From Burkholderiales bacterium UBA1834 (GTDB lineage Bacteria > Pseudomonadota > Gammaproteobacteria > Burkholderiales > Burkholderiaceae_C), in contig DDJC01000076.1 of assembly GCA_002339015.1 (NCBI GenBank), positions 32,632 through 64,072 of the forward strand: a stretch of DNA of 31,441 bases, given 5' to 3'. This document shows, piece by piece, positions 17,064 to 25,623 of this stretch (its first letter is position 1; every line of letters begins with the position of its first letter). Below the pieces are notes generated by a model. It had not been told where the DNA came from, searched no databases, and saw only the letters and a list, made by a program, of their open reading frames with translations. Position numbers and translations under genes: made by a program.

Positions 17064-17759
17064 ATGGACCGATCCCTCAAACCCCTTGACGTCGCCTATG
17101 GCAGCGCCCTGAGCGGGCAACGCCAGCGCGTGCTGCGCAATACCTACGCCCTGCTGGCCCTGTCGATGGTGCCCACGGTGCTGGGTGCCTGGGCAGGCGT
17201 GGCGTTCAACTTCAGCTTCTTTGCCGGCAGCCCCTTCATTGGCTTCCTGGTGTTCATGGCAGTGGCCTTCGGCTTCTTCTATGCCATCGAGAAGAACAAG
17301 AACTCGGGGTTGGGCGTGGTGCTGCTTCTGGCCTTCACCTTCTTCATGGGCCTGATGCTGTCGCGGCTGATCGGCCGGGTGCTCGGCTTCTCCAATGGTG
17401 CGCAGCTGATCGCGCTGGCCTTCGGCGGCACGGGGCTGGTCTTCGTGACCATGGCCACGCTGGCCACCACCATCAAGCGTGACCTGGGCGGCATGGGCAA
17501 GTGGCTGACGGTGGGCGCCATCGTGCTGCTGCTGGCCATCGTGGCGAACATCTTCCTGCAGTTGCCGGCCCTGATGCTGACCATCTCGGCCCTGGCCGTG
17601 GCCTTGTTCTCGGCCTTCATCCTGTATGACCTCAAACAGGTGGTCGATGGCGGCGAGACGAACTACGTCACGGCCACGCTGCACGTCTACCTGAGCGTCT
17701 ACAACGTGTTCCAGTCGCTGCTCAGCCTGCTGGGCTTCTTCGGCGGCAGTGACGACTGA
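17064..17759 (+). CDS. BAX inhibitor-1/YccA family membrane protein
   Basis: This belongs to the transmembrane BAX inhibitor motif family. The E. coli members YccA and YbhL are inner-membrane proteins; YccA modulates FtsH proteolysis, and the bacterial homologue BsYetJ leaks calcium. The 231-residue protein has an N-terminal cytoplasmic section (MDRSLKPLDVAYGSALSGQRQRVLRNTY) followed by about seven membrane segments. A conserved acidic pair near the end (YDLKQVVDGGE) is typical. I chose ATG 17064, with GGAG at 17055-17058; the open frame extends upstream to 16899 without homology. A TACAAT -10-like hexamer at 16961-16966 without a good -35 may be its promoter. A strong terminator follows, so it is likely monocistronic. 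Confidence 0.9.
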   Translation: MDRSLKPLDVAYGSALSGQRQRVLRNTYALLALSMVPTVLGAWAGVAFNFSFFAGSPFIGFLVFMAVAFGFFYAIEKNKNSGLGVVLLLAFTFFMGLMLSRLIGRVLGFSNGAQLIALAFGGTGLVFVTMATLATTIKRDLGGMGKWLTVGAIVLLLAIVANIFLQLPALMLTISALAVALFSAFILYDLKQVVDGGETNYVTATLHVYLSVYNVFQSLLSLLGFFGGSDD

Positions 17760-17810
17760 GGTCGTTCACACCTGCTCACACACGGGCCTGGCGCAGTCAG
17801 GCTCATCAAG

Positions 17811-17836
17811 ACGGGGCCCTGCGGGGCCCCGTTTTC
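17811..17836 (+). terminator. Intrinsic terminator after the YccA-like gene
   Basis: A 9-bp stem pairs 17811-17819 (ACGGGGCCC) with 17824-17832 (GGGCCCCGT) around a TGCG loop, followed by TTTTC. It separates the YccA-like gene from the asmA-like gene. Confidence 0.85.
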
Positions 17837-17878
17837 TTTGGTACAAGGGGTGCAACAACAACGCTGGAAAGGGCTGCC

Positions 17879-20392
17879 GTGGTGTGGTTGCGCAGGTTGG
17901 CATGGGGCGTGGGCATCCTGGTGGTGCTGGCGGTGGCCGTGATGGCCTACCTGCTGGCCACCTTCGATCCCAATCGCTACAAGGGTGTGCTCATCGACAA
18001 GGTGCGCAGCGATTACCAGCGTACCCTGGTGCTGCAAGGGCCTATCAGTTTGGGACTATGGCCGAGCCTGCACGTCAAGCTCAGCCAGGTGCGCCTGAGC
18101 GAGCATCAGAGCGAGCAGGCCTTTGCCTCGGCCGAGGGGCTGGAGCTGTCGGTGCAGGCCTTGCCGCTGCTGCAAAGGCAATTGCGCGTGAGCCGGGTGC
18201 AGGCCAGTGGTGTGTCCCTGCGCTATGCACGCGACGCGCAAGGGCGCAGCAACATCGATGACCTGCTCAAGGCGGATGATGAGCCACGGCCGGAAGAAGA
18301 TGAGCCTGGCGAGCCCGTGGCTTTCGAAGTAGCGGGCATTGTGCTCAAGGACGTCTCCCTGGATGTGGATGACCGCAAGACGGGTGTGCAGGGCAAGGTG
18401 GCGCTGCAGAGCTTCGACAGCGGGCGGCTGGCCGACGGGCTGCAGACCGATATCCAGCTCAAGGCCCAGGCCACGCTGAGCAAGCCCTCGCCAGCAGCGA
18501 TCGGGGTGCAGGGCAGCCTGTCTTTGACGCCCCAATTGGCTCAGAACACCGTGCTGGTCGACAAGCTGGCGCTGGAGGTGGAGGGGGATGTGCTGGGTGC
18601 GCGGCAGGTGAAGGCGGCGATCCAGGCCGATGCATTGCGCTGGGACGGTGCCAAGGGCGCTGCACAGGCCCAGGGCTTGTCCATCGACGGGGTCGCTCAG
18701 TTGGCGGGGCTGGTGGTGGAAAACGCCCGGCTCAGCCTGGAGCGCTTCGAGTACGACCCGGCCGCTCAGTCGCTGCAGTTGTACAAGCTGACCACCAAGG
18801 TGGCGGCACGGCAGGGCGGGCAGCCGCTCAATGCCGAACTCAACTGGTCGGAGCTGGCCGTGAAGGGCGACGAGATCCGGGGCAGTACGCTGGAAGGGCG
18901 CGTGTCGCTGGTGGGCCCGACCACGGTTGATGCCACGTTCCAGAGTGATGCACCTTCTGGCGGATTCCAGCGCTTCACAGTGCCGGCCCTGGCCCTGGAC
19001 TTCACCGTGCGCATGGCCGGCGAGGGCGGCACCCGGGAGATCAAGGGCCGCACGCAGGCCGATCTGGATGTGCAGGCGCCCACGCGTGAGGTGGCCTTGC
19101 AGGGCCTTACGCTGCAAGCCACGGTGCAGGAGCCGTCTCTGCCTGAACTGCAGATCCAGGCCACCGGTCAGGCTACCGCGCAAGGTGAGGTGCAGGGCAA
19201 GACAGGAAGCCAGGCATCCTGGAGCCTGAAAGGCCAGCTCAATGCCAACCCTTTCGACACCAAAGGCACGGCCAGGATGGGCGCTGGCGTCCCCAAGGTG
19301 CAGGCAGTGGCCAGCTTCACCTCGCTGGACCTCAATCGGTTGCTGCCCGCACCAGGGGCATCGGCCAAGCCGGGCGCTGCGGCCAGACCGGTCTCAGCTG
19401 CGGACACCCGAGCCGCGTCAGCACCCAGACCTGCGGACCCTGGCGCCAGTGGTGAGGTGCCGGTGGACCTGTCCGTGCTGTCCCTGGTAGAGGGACGTTT
19501 CGAGCTGTCGGCCGGGCAACTGGCCGTTCGCCAGTACCGCATCAGCGATGCCAGGCTGCTGGCCACCCTCGACCAGGGGCGGCTGACGCTGCAGAACCTG
19601 TCTGGCGGCGCCTGGGGAGGGCGCTTCCAGGCCCAGGGCCATGCCCAGGCCGGCGCGAACCAGACGCTGGCCCTGCGCGGCACGGCGGACAACGTGGACA
19701 TCAATGCCTTGTTGAAGGACGTGGCAGGCAAGGATGTCCTGGAGGGGCGCGGCCAGCTCAAGTGGGATGTGAACACCGGCGGGCGCACGGTGCCTCAACT
19801 CACTTCGGGGCTGGATGGCACAGCGTCCATGATGCTGCGCGATGGTGCCGTCAAGGGCATCAACCTGGCCAAGTCCCTGCGCGATGCCAAGGCTCGCCTG
19901 GGCGAACTGGGGGGCAAGAACGATGAGATGCAGCGCAGCAGCCAGGTCGAGAAAACCGATTTCACGGAGCTGTCAGCCAGCTTCCAGATCAAGGATGGCG
20001 TGGCGCGCAACAAGGATCTGTCGGCCAAGAGCCCCTTCCTGCGGCTGGGCGGCGAGGGCAGTGTGGACTTGGTGCGCCAGCGGGTGGACTACACGGTGAG
20101 CACCACAGTCACCGGCACGGTGAAGGGGCAGGGTGGTGCAGAGATCGAGGCTCTGAAAGGCCTGACCGTGCCAGTGAAGCTCGCAGGGCCCTTCCATGCG
20201 CTGGACTGGAAAATCCAGTGGTCCGGCGTGGCGGTGGGCTCGCTGCAGAACACCTTGAAAGGCCGCCTGGAAGATGAACTCAAGGCCAGGCTGCTGGGCA
20301 AGCCCGCCGAGCCAGCGGCCTCAGGGGCCAGCGCCCCCCAGCCCTCGCGCGAGGAGCAAATCAAGAACAAGCTGCGCAGCCTGTTCAGGTGA
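17879..20392 (+). CDS. AsmA family protein
   Basis: AsmA-like proteins are inner-membrane anchored, large periplasmic proteins now thought to act as bridge-type lipid transporters between the two membranes (AsmA/TamB/YhdP group). The 837-residue product has one N-terminal membrane segment (about 8-28). The AsmA N-domain follows, starting FDPNRYKGVLIDKV and continuing into ISLGLWPSLHVKLSQVRLSE, then a long beta-rich repeat region. A Pro/Ala-rich linker lies near 490-525 (APGASAKPGAAARPV). The conserved C-terminal AsmA domain contains the GIN-like 'KGINLAKSLRDAKA' segment. The start is GTG 17879, with a purine-rich GGAAAGGG just upstream. The 46-bp gap from the preceding terminator leaves little room for a promoter. 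It converges with dnaB. Confidence 0.88.
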   Translation: MVWLRRLAWGVGILVVLAVAVMAYLLATFDPNRYKGVLIDKVRSDYQRTLVLQGPISLGLWPSLHVKLSQVRLSEHQSEQAFASAEGLELSVQALPLLQRQLRVSRVQASGVSLRYARDAQGRSNIDDLLKADDEPRPEEDEPGEPVAFEVAGIVLKDVSLDVDDRKTGVQGKVALQSFDSGRLADGLQTDIQLKAQATLSKPSPAAIGVQGSLSLTPQLAQNTVLVDKLALEVEGDVLGARQVKAAIQADALRWDGAKGAAQAQGLSIDGVAQLAGLVVENARLSLERFEYDPAAQSLQLYKLTTKVAARQGGQPLNAELNWSELAVKGDEIRGSTLEGRVSLVGPTTVDATFQSDAPSGGFQRFTVPALALDFTVRMAGEGGTREIKGRTQADLDVQAPTREVALQGLTLQATVQEPSLPELQIQATGQATAQGEVQGKTGSQASWSLKGQLNANPFDTKGTARMGAGVPKVQAVASFTSLDLNRLLPAPGASAKPGAAARPVSAADTRAASAPRPADPGASGEVPVDLSVLSLVEGRFELSAGQLAVRQYRISDARLLATLDQGRLTLQNLSGGAWGGRFQAQGHAQAGANQTLALRGTADNVDINALLKDVAGKDVLEGRGQLKWDVNTGGRTVPQLTSGLDGTASMMLRDGAVKGINLAKSLRDAKARLGELGGKNDEMQRSSQVEKTDFTELSASFQIKDGVARNKDLSAKSPFLRLGGEGSVDLVRQRVDYTVSTTVTGTVKGQGGAEIEALKGLTVPVKLAGPFHALDWKIQWSGVAVGSLQNTLKGRLEDELKARLLGKPAEPAASGASAPQPSREEQIKNKLRSLFR

Positions 20393-20402
20393 TGGTTTTC
20401 AA

Positions 20403-20419
20403 GGGCCATCCGTTGGCCC
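20403..20419. other. Small inverted repeat between convergent asmA-like gene and dnaB
   Basis: GGGCCA (20403-20408) and TGGCCC (20414-20419) form a 6-bp hairpin in the 36-bp convergent gap. Neither side has a real T run, so it may be a weak bidirectional terminator. No better terminator exists in the gap. Confidence 0.3.
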
Positions 20420-20428
20420 GGAAGACGA

Positions 20429-21856
20429 TCAGTACTCGTCGCCGCCGCCGACGTAGGTGCCCGGCGCCAGGTTCTCGAAGCGCGTGTTCGATTTCAGGAA
20501 GGCCAGGTGCAGGCTGCCCACGGGGCCGTTACGCTGCTTGCCGATGATGATTTCGGCCGTGCCAGGGATCTTCGATTCCTTGTTGTAGTACTCGTCGCGG
20601 TAGATGAACATGATCACGTCCGCATCCTGCTCGATGGCGCCGGATTCGCGCAGGTCGGACATCATGGGGCGCTTGTCGGGACGTGTTTCCACGGATCGGT
20701 TCAACTGCGACAGCGCAATCACGGGGCATTGAAGCTCCTTGGCCAGGGCCTTCAGGCCCCGCGAGATCTCGCCGATCACTGTGGCGCGGTTCTCCTCGTT
20801 GCCGCCGGAGCCGCTCATCAGCTGCAGGTAGTCGATGATGATCAGGCCCAGCGTGCCGCCGAACTGACGTGCCAGGCGGCGGGCGCGGGCGCGCAGTTCA
20901 TTGGGCGACAGGCCCGGCGTCTCGTCGATGAAGACATTGGCCGTGCGCAGCTTCTCGACCGTCTCGCTCAGGCGGCCCCATTCGTCATCGGTGAGGCGGC
21001 CGGTGCGCAGGTTCTGCTGGTTGATGCGTCCGATGGAGCCCACCATCCGCAGCGCCAGCTGCGAGGCACCCATTTCCATCGAGAACACGGCCACGGGCAG
21101 GCCTTCGTTCACAGCGACGTTCTCGCCGATGTTCAGCGCAAACGCCGTCTTGCCCATGGAAGGGCGCGCGGCCAGGATGATCAGATCGCCCTTCTGCAGG
21201 CCGGCCGTCATCTTGTCCATCTCGAAGAAGCCCGTGCGTACGCCGGTCACGTCTTCGGAACCGTTGTCGGCCAGCTCCTGCACGCGGTCGAGCAGGTCGA
21301 CCACCAGGCCATCCATCGAATGGAAGCCCTGCTTGTTCCTGTTGCCTTCCTCGCCGATCTTCATGATCTTGGCCTCGGCCTCGTCGAGCAGGTCGGAGAC
21401 ATTGCGGCCGTTGGGATTGAAGGCGTTCGTGGCGATCTCGTCGCTGACGGAGACCAGCTTGCGCAGCACGGCGCGCTCGCGCACGATCTCGGCGTAACGA
21501 CGCATGTTGGCCGCGCTGGGCACGCTCTGCGCCAATGCGTTCAGGTAGGCCAGCCCGCCGATCTCGGTGCCCTTGCCATGCATCTGCAACTGCTCGAACA
21601 CGGTGATCACGTCCGCCGGCTTGGAGGCGTTCACCAGTTGCTGGATGGCCATGAAGATCAGCTGGTGCTCGTGCCGGTAGAAATCGCTGTCCGTCAAGAT
21701 GTCCGAGGCGCGGTCCCAGGCCGAGTTGTCCAGCAGCAGGCCGCCCAGCACACTCTGTTCCGCCTCGATCGAATGCGGCGGCACGCGCAGGCGCGCGATC
21801 TCGTCGCTGGAAGAGGCGCCATCGGCGGAGAACGGTTTGGGAAAGACTGCGACCAT
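20429..21856 (-). CDS. dnaB: Replicative DNA helicase DnaB
   Basis: DnaB is the hexameric 5'-to-3' helicase that unwinds DNA ahead of the replisome. The 475-residue protein has the N-terminal DnaG-interacting domain (VPPHSIEAEQSVLGGLLLD at about 25-43), a linker, and a RecA-like motor. Walker A is ARPSMGKT at 230-237, and LIIIDYLQLMSG is the Walker B region. ELQCPVIALSQLNRSVE and the arginine finger region KRPMMSDLRESGAIEQDAD follow. No intein is present. I chose ATG at 21854-21856 (MVAVFPKPFSADG). The frame is open further upstream to 22066, but that part is intergenic and unlike DnaB. Its leader contains a perfect DnaA box. Confidence 0.97.
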   Translation of the reverse strand: MVAVFPKPFSADGASSSDEIARLRVPPHSIEAEQSVLGGLLLDNSAWDRASDILTDSDFYRHEHQLIFMAIQQLVNASKPADVITVFEQLQMHGKGTEIGGLAYLNALAQSVPSAANMRRYAEIVRERAVLRKLVSVSDEIATNAFNPNGRNVSDLLDEAEAKIMKIGEEGNRNKQGFHSMDGLVVDLLDRVQELADNGSEDVTGVRTGFFEMDKMTAGLQKGDLIILAARPSMGKTAFALNIGENVAVNEGLPVAVFSMEMGASQLALRMVGSIGRINQQNLRTGRLTDDEWGRLSETVEKLRTANVFIDETPGLSPNELRARARRLARQFGGTLGLIIIDYLQLMSGSGGNEENRATVIGEISRGLKALAKELQCPVIALSQLNRSVETRPDKRPMMSDLRESGAIEQDADVIMFIYRDEYYNKESKIPGTAEIIIGKQRNGPVGSLHLAFLKSNTRFENLAPGTYVGGGDEY

Positions 21857-21888
21857 CTTGACATCATAAAAGCCCTTGTCTCCGCGCC

Positions 21889-21897
21889 TGTGGATAA
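21889..21897 (-). promoter_or_regulatory. DnaA box upstream of dnaB
   Basis: On the minus strand the sequence is TTATCCACA, an exact match to the DnaA consensus TTATNCACA. It ends 32 nt before the dnaB start codon, in the 230-bp divergent region shared with the HDOD gene. A second site, TGTGGGATAA at 21943-21952, equals the same motif with one extra G and may be a weaker or spurious copy. Confidence 0.5.
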
Positions 21898-22086
21898 GGC
21901 TGTGGAGCGCCTTGGGAAATCCAGGGGAAATGCAGTGGTCAATGTGGGATAACTGACCGAGGCATCTTGCAATCATGGGAAGGTCGTGAAAAATGGTGTT
22001 GCTTCCATCAATATTTGGTTTTCCGGTCAGGCAACTTGAGATCAAATGGTTGCGCGTTATTTCCACTTCTGCCGGTTCACCCCAAC

Positions 22087-23712
22087 ATGAACGTTGACCA
22101 GGCCGCTTCCGTCGTTCGCGGTGACGATGCCGTCACGCTGGACTTCCTGCTGCGCCGCATGCGCCAGAAAAGCGACTTCCCCACACTGGGGGCGTCTGTC
22201 TCGCGCATCCAGGCCATGAGCGAGGCCGAGAACGAAAGCCTGAGCCGCCTGTGCGACGAGATCCTGAAGGACGTGGCGCTCACGCAGAAGCTGCTGCGCG
22301 TGGTCAACACCGCCTACTACCGGCGCGCGGGCAGCGACTCCATCAGCACCGTGTCGCGCGCGGTGACGCTGATCGGCGTGGCCGGCATCCGCAACCTCGC
22401 GCTGTCGCTGATGCTGGTCGAGCACATGGAGGACAAGCAGCACGCCCAGCAGCTCAAGGAAGAATTCCTCCGCACGGTGATGGCCGGCACGCTGGCCAGT
22501 GAACTGGCAGGCAGCCCGGCTGAGGCTGAGCAGGCGTTCATCGAATCGCTGTTCCGCAACCTCGGGCGCCTGCTGGTGGAGTTCTACCTGCCGGAGGATG
22601 CTCACGAGATCCGCCGTCTGATCAACCGCCAGGACGACGGTCAGCCCGCCATGAGCGAGGCCGAGGCCAGCCGCAAGGTGTTGGGCATGCCCGTGCAACA
22701 GCTGGGTGTGGCCGTGGGCAAGACCTGGAACCTGCCCGACACGATGCTCTACGCCATGGTCGCGCCCACGGGCGTTGTGCCGACGCGCTCATTGGCGGCG
22801 CGCCCGGAACGCGCCCTGTGGTGGGCCAGCCTGGCCAATGAAGCCGCCGATACCATGCTGTGGAGCGAGCCGTCCGAGCTGGGCGGGCGCCTGCAATCCT
22901 TGACCAGGCAGTACGCCGTGGCCCTGAACCTGCCGCCCGATGCACTCCAGGAGGCCGCGGCCCGCGCGCGCAAACGCCTGACCGAGCTCACGCAGGTCAT
23001 CAAGCTCGACGTGCCACGCGATTCACCCGCCGAGCGCCTGTTGGAGGCCTACTACGTCGATGCGCCCAATGCCGGCGGCGAGGAGGGGCCCTCGGCCGAA
23101 GCGCTGGGCCTGGCCACGCCCGACGAGGAAGGCGCACTGATCGTGCTCGGGGCCGAGCCGCCGCCGGTGGATTCGGCCGGCATCCTTACCAGCGGCATCC
23201 AGGACATCGCCAACAGCATGGTCGACAGCTTCAAGCTCAACGACGTGCTGCAGATGATCCTGGAGACGGTCTACCGTGCGCTCGACTGCCGTCGCGTGAT
23301 CTTCTGCCTGCGCGATGCGCGCAGTGCGCAATTGGTCGGTCGCATCGGACTGGGCGACGGCGCAGATGCCCTCAAGGCCGTGTTCAAGGTGCCGCTCAAG
23401 GTGGCCGAGGGCGCGCCCGTGGACCTGTTCTCCGCCGTGTGTGTGAAAGGCGTTGACACCCTGATCGCCGATGCAGGCGTGCGCTCCGTGGCGTCGCGCC
23501 TGCCCGATTGGTTCCAGGCGCGTGTGCAGGCACCTACCTTCCTGCTGCTGCCGATGTCGATGAAGCGCCAGGGCCAGGACATGGTGCTGGGCCTGATCTA
23601 TGCCGACAAGGGGCAGGCCGAGAGCCTGCTGATCACCGAGAAAGAGCTGTCGCTGCTGCGTACCCTGCGCAACCAGGCCGTGATGGCCTTCAAGCAGACA
23701 GCGGGCGGGTGA
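22087..23712 (+). CDS. HDOD domain protein with C-terminal GAF domain
   Basis: HDOD domains are relatives of HD phosphohydrolases that usually lack the metal-binding His-Asp pair and act as signalling scaffolds. The 541-residue product has the HDOD domain at about residues 15-230. Visible elements are SDFPTLGASVSRIQ, ILKDVALTQKLLRVVNTAYYRR, SRAVTLIGVAGIRNLALSLML, and the position FIESLFRNLGRLLVEFYLP, where active HD enzymes carry catalytic residues. A helical linker follows. A GAF-like sensory domain occupies about 375-535 (GILTSGIQDIANSMVDSFKLNDVLQMILETVYRALDC onward, then LGLIYADKG). I chose ATG 22087 by the start of homology; no Shine-Dalgarno is visible. No GGDEF, EAL or kinase domain is present, so the output partner is unknown. 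Confidence 0.85.
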   Translation: MNVDQAASVVRGDDAVTLDFLLRRMRQKSDFPTLGASVSRIQAMSEAENESLSRLCDEILKDVALTQKLLRVVNTAYYRRAGSDSISTVSRAVTLIGVAGIRNLALSLMLVEHMEDKQHAQQLKEEFLRTVMAGTLASELAGSPAEAEQAFIESLFRNLGRLLVEFYLPEDAHEIRRLINRQDDGQPAMSEAEASRKVLGMPVQQLGVAVGKTWNLPDTMLYAMVAPTGVVPTRSLAARPERALWWASLANEAADTMLWSEPSELGGRLQSLTRQYAVALNLPPDALQEAAARARKRLTELTQVIKLDVPRDSPAERLLEAYYVDAPNAGGEEGPSAEALGLATPDEEGALIVLGAEPPPVDSAGILTSGIQDIANSMVDSFKLNDVLQMILETVYRALDCRRVIFCLRDARSAQLVGRIGLGDGADALKAVFKVPLKVAEGAPVDLFSAVCVKGVDTLIADAGVRSVASRLPDWFQARVQAPTFLLLPMSMKRQGQDMVLGLIYADKGQAESLLITEKELSLLRTLRNQAVMAFKQTAGG

Positions 23713-23720
23713 GCTACCAT

Positions 23721-23747
23721 CCGGGCTGCGGAGCAAGCCGCGCCCGG
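23721..23747 (+). other. Very stable GC hairpin after the HDOD gene, in the ankyrin gene leader
   Basis: CCGGGC (23721-23726), a bulged T, then GCGG pairs with CCGC GCCCGG (23738-23747) around a 6-nt AGCAAG loop, giving 10 bp. It starts 8 nt after the HDOD stop and has no T run. CTACC (23715-23719) can pair with GGTGG further on, and CGGCC (23793-23797) with GGCCG (23802-23806). The whole 150-nt gap is therefore foldable. It may be a terminator-like element or a structured leader of the ankyrin gene. Confidence 0.4.
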
Positions 23748-23862
23748 GCCCGCGGGAAGGGTGGAACCCACTTGCCTCTTCATGTGCTGATACGGCCTGG
23801 TGGCCGCAGCCTTTGTGCAGCCGGATTTGCGGGCCGTCGGCGCTATGTGCACGGAGGTTCAC

Positions 23863-25539
23863 ATGAAACGCTTGCCCGCTCGGCCCGATCTGGGCCATCT
23901 CAAGAAACAGGCCAAGGAACTGCTGTCCCTGTACCGGGACGGTGATCCAGGTGCCATCGAGCGCTTTCGGGCGTCGCTGCCGGCGGCTGCCGGCAGATCG
24001 GATCCAGCCATCACCCAGATGGCCCTGCGCCTTCACGATGCCCAATCTTGCGTGGCCCGCGAGTACGGCCTCGCTTCTTGGAGGGATCTGCAGGGCTTTG
24101 TCCTGGCTCGCCGCGCGCACAACGAAGATCCCGCCAGGGCCGTGCTGAACTGGCTGCGGCTGGTCTATGCAGGCGATGTGGCCGGCGGCACTGACAACAC
24201 GCGCCCCGCAGTGGCCGAGCGCCTGCTGCAAGAGCACCCCGGTCTGTTGGGCGATGACCCTTACCTGGCCTGCGCCGTGGGTGACGAGGCCCTGCTGCGC
24301 CGGACGATCGAGCACGATCCTGCCTGGGTGAACCGCGCAGGCGGCCCGCTGCGCCTGCCGCCGCTGGTGGCCGTGACCCAATCAGGGTTGGCAAAGCTGC
24401 CGGCCTACCGTGAAGGGCTGCGGGCCTGTACCAAGCTGCTGCTCGACGCGGGTGCGAACCCGAACCAGACGGTGGGCAGCCGCTGGCCGCCGGCGTCGCT
24501 GGCGCAGCCCTCCGGCACCGAACATCTGTCGGCCCTGTATGGCGCGGCGGGGCGCACCCACGATGCCGTGATCACCAAGCTGTTGCTGGAGGCGGGCGCG
24601 GACCCCGACGATGGCGAATCGCTGTACCACGCGCTGGACAGCGACAGCACGGCCTGCCTGCAACTGCTGCTGGAGGCGGGGGCGCGCATCACCGGTACCA
24701 ATGCACTGTTCCGGGTGCTGGACCGCGATGACATCAAGGCCTTGCGCCTGCTGCTGGCCCATGGGGCCGATCCCAACGAGATGACGGCGGATCCCTATCT
24801 GGTGGCCTGGCGCACGCCCTTGCTGTGGGGCATTCGCCGGCGCCGGTCCGTAGCGCACATTGAGGCGCTGCTGGCCGCGGGCGCCGATCCGCAAGTGTGT
24901 ACGAGTGCCGGCACGAGCGCCCATCTGCTGGCCCTGCGCTTCGGTCTGACCGATGTGGCGCGCCTGCTGGCCCCCGGCAGCGGTGGCGAGGGCTTGCCGC
25001 CCTCCGAGGCGTTCATCGCCGCCTGCGCACGCTGTGACGAAGCCAGCGCGCGTGCGCTGCTGGCCAAGCATCCCGGGCTCATCAATGGCTTGTCTGCGCC
25101 GCAGTTGAGCCTGCTGTCCGAGCTGAGCTCGCAAGGCCATGATGAGGCTGTGCGCCTGATGGTCACGCTGGGCTGGCCCATCGCGGCCAAGGGGGGTGAT
25201 TGGGATGCATCGGCCTTGAACCAGGCTGTCTTCCGTGGCAACGCGGCGCTGGCGCGTTTCCTGTTGGCGCACGGCGCCCAGTGGACCGAGCGGCACGGTT
25301 ACGGCAGCAACCTGCTGGGGAGCCTGTCATGGGGGTCCTGCAATGAGCCTCAACCAGGCGGCGACTGGCTGGGCTGCGCGCAGGCGCTGGTCGAGCATGG
25401 CATGCCGGCGGCGCAGCCTGACCCAGCGGATGCGAGCACCGTGCTCATCCAGGGTGAGCGCATGCGTTTCTCTGATGAAGTGGCGGACTATCTCTTGAGT
25501 GCAGGCGCGCAAGGTTCGGCCTTGGTCTCTCAAGTCTGA
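23863..25539 (+). CDS. Ankyrin repeat protein
   Basis: Ankyrin repeats are protein-binding surfaces; the partner here is unknown. The 558-residue product has no signal peptide or membrane segment. An N-terminal conserved-looking region (RPDLGHLKKQAKELLSLYRDGD, then the CVAREYGLASWRDLQGF segment) precedes a solenoid of ankyrin units. Recognisable units are CTKLLLDAGANPNQ, ITKLLLEAGADPDD, CLQLLLEAGARITG, ALRLLLAHGADPNE, HIEALLAAGADPQV and LARFLLAHGAQW. ATG 23863 has a strong GGAGG at 23853-23857, so the longer open frame from 23800 is not needed. It follows the HDOD gene by 150 bp on the same strand and could be co-transcribed. It ends convergently with rplI at a shared terminator. Confidence 0.85.
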   Translation: MKRLPARPDLGHLKKQAKELLSLYRDGDPGAIERFRASLPAAAGRSDPAITQMALRLHDAQSCVAREYGLASWRDLQGFVLARRAHNEDPARAVLNWLRLVYAGDVAGGTDNTRPAVAERLLQEHPGLLGDDPYLACAVGDEALLRRTIEHDPAWVNRAGGPLRLPPLVAVTQSGLAKLPAYREGLRACTKLLLDAGANPNQTVGSRWPPASLAQPSGTEHLSALYGAAGRTHDAVITKLLLEAGADPDDGESLYHALDSDSTACLQLLLEAGARITGTNALFRVLDRDDIKALRLLLAHGADPNEMTADPYLVAWRTPLLWGIRRRRSVAHIEALLAAGADPQVCTSAGTSAHLLALRFGLTDVARLLAPGSGGEGLPPSEAFIAACARCDEASARALLAKHPGLINGLSAPQLSLLSELSSQGHDEAVRLMVTLGWPIAAKGGDWDASALNQAVFRGNAALARFLLAHGAQWTERHGYGSNLLGSLSWGSCNEPQPGGDWLGCAQALVEHGMPAAQPDPADASTVLIQGERMRFSDEVADYLLSAGAQGSALVSQV

Positions 25540-25557
25540 GCAATATCATTACCCATG

Positions 25558-25583
25558 AAAAAAGCCGCCCTCGGGCGGCTTTT
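25558..25583. terminator. Bidirectional intrinsic terminator between ankyrin gene and rplI
   Basis: GCCGCC (25564-25569) pairs with GGCGGC (25574-25579) around a CTCG loop, flanked by six A on the left and TTTT on the right. This gives U tracts for transcripts arriving from both sides, fitting the convergent genes. Confidence 0.85.
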
Positions 25584-25623
25584 GCTTGCCCGGCACCCGA
25601 AGGCGCCGAAGCAGGGCTGAGGG

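Noticed and set aside
21858..21863. TTGACA consensus -35 on the plus strand near the dnaB start
   Set aside because: There is no -10 at suitable spacing, and it lies over the dnaB initiation region more than 200 bp before the HDOD gene.
20507..21952. A 481-codon plus-strand open frame opposite dnaB
   Set aside because: It mirrors dnaB codon structure, with no homology and no Shine-Dalgarno.
23745..23790. GGGAA...GTGGAA...CC resembling the core of a cobalamin riboswitch
   Set aside because: The conserved GCCACTG-type segment and the rest of the cobalamin scaffold are absent, and the downstream gene is not a B12 gene.
23800..23862. Upstream GTG start for the ankyrin protein
   Set aside because: It overlaps the foldable leader, whereas ATG 23863 has a strong GGAGG and matches the conserved MKRLPARPDLGHLKKQA start.
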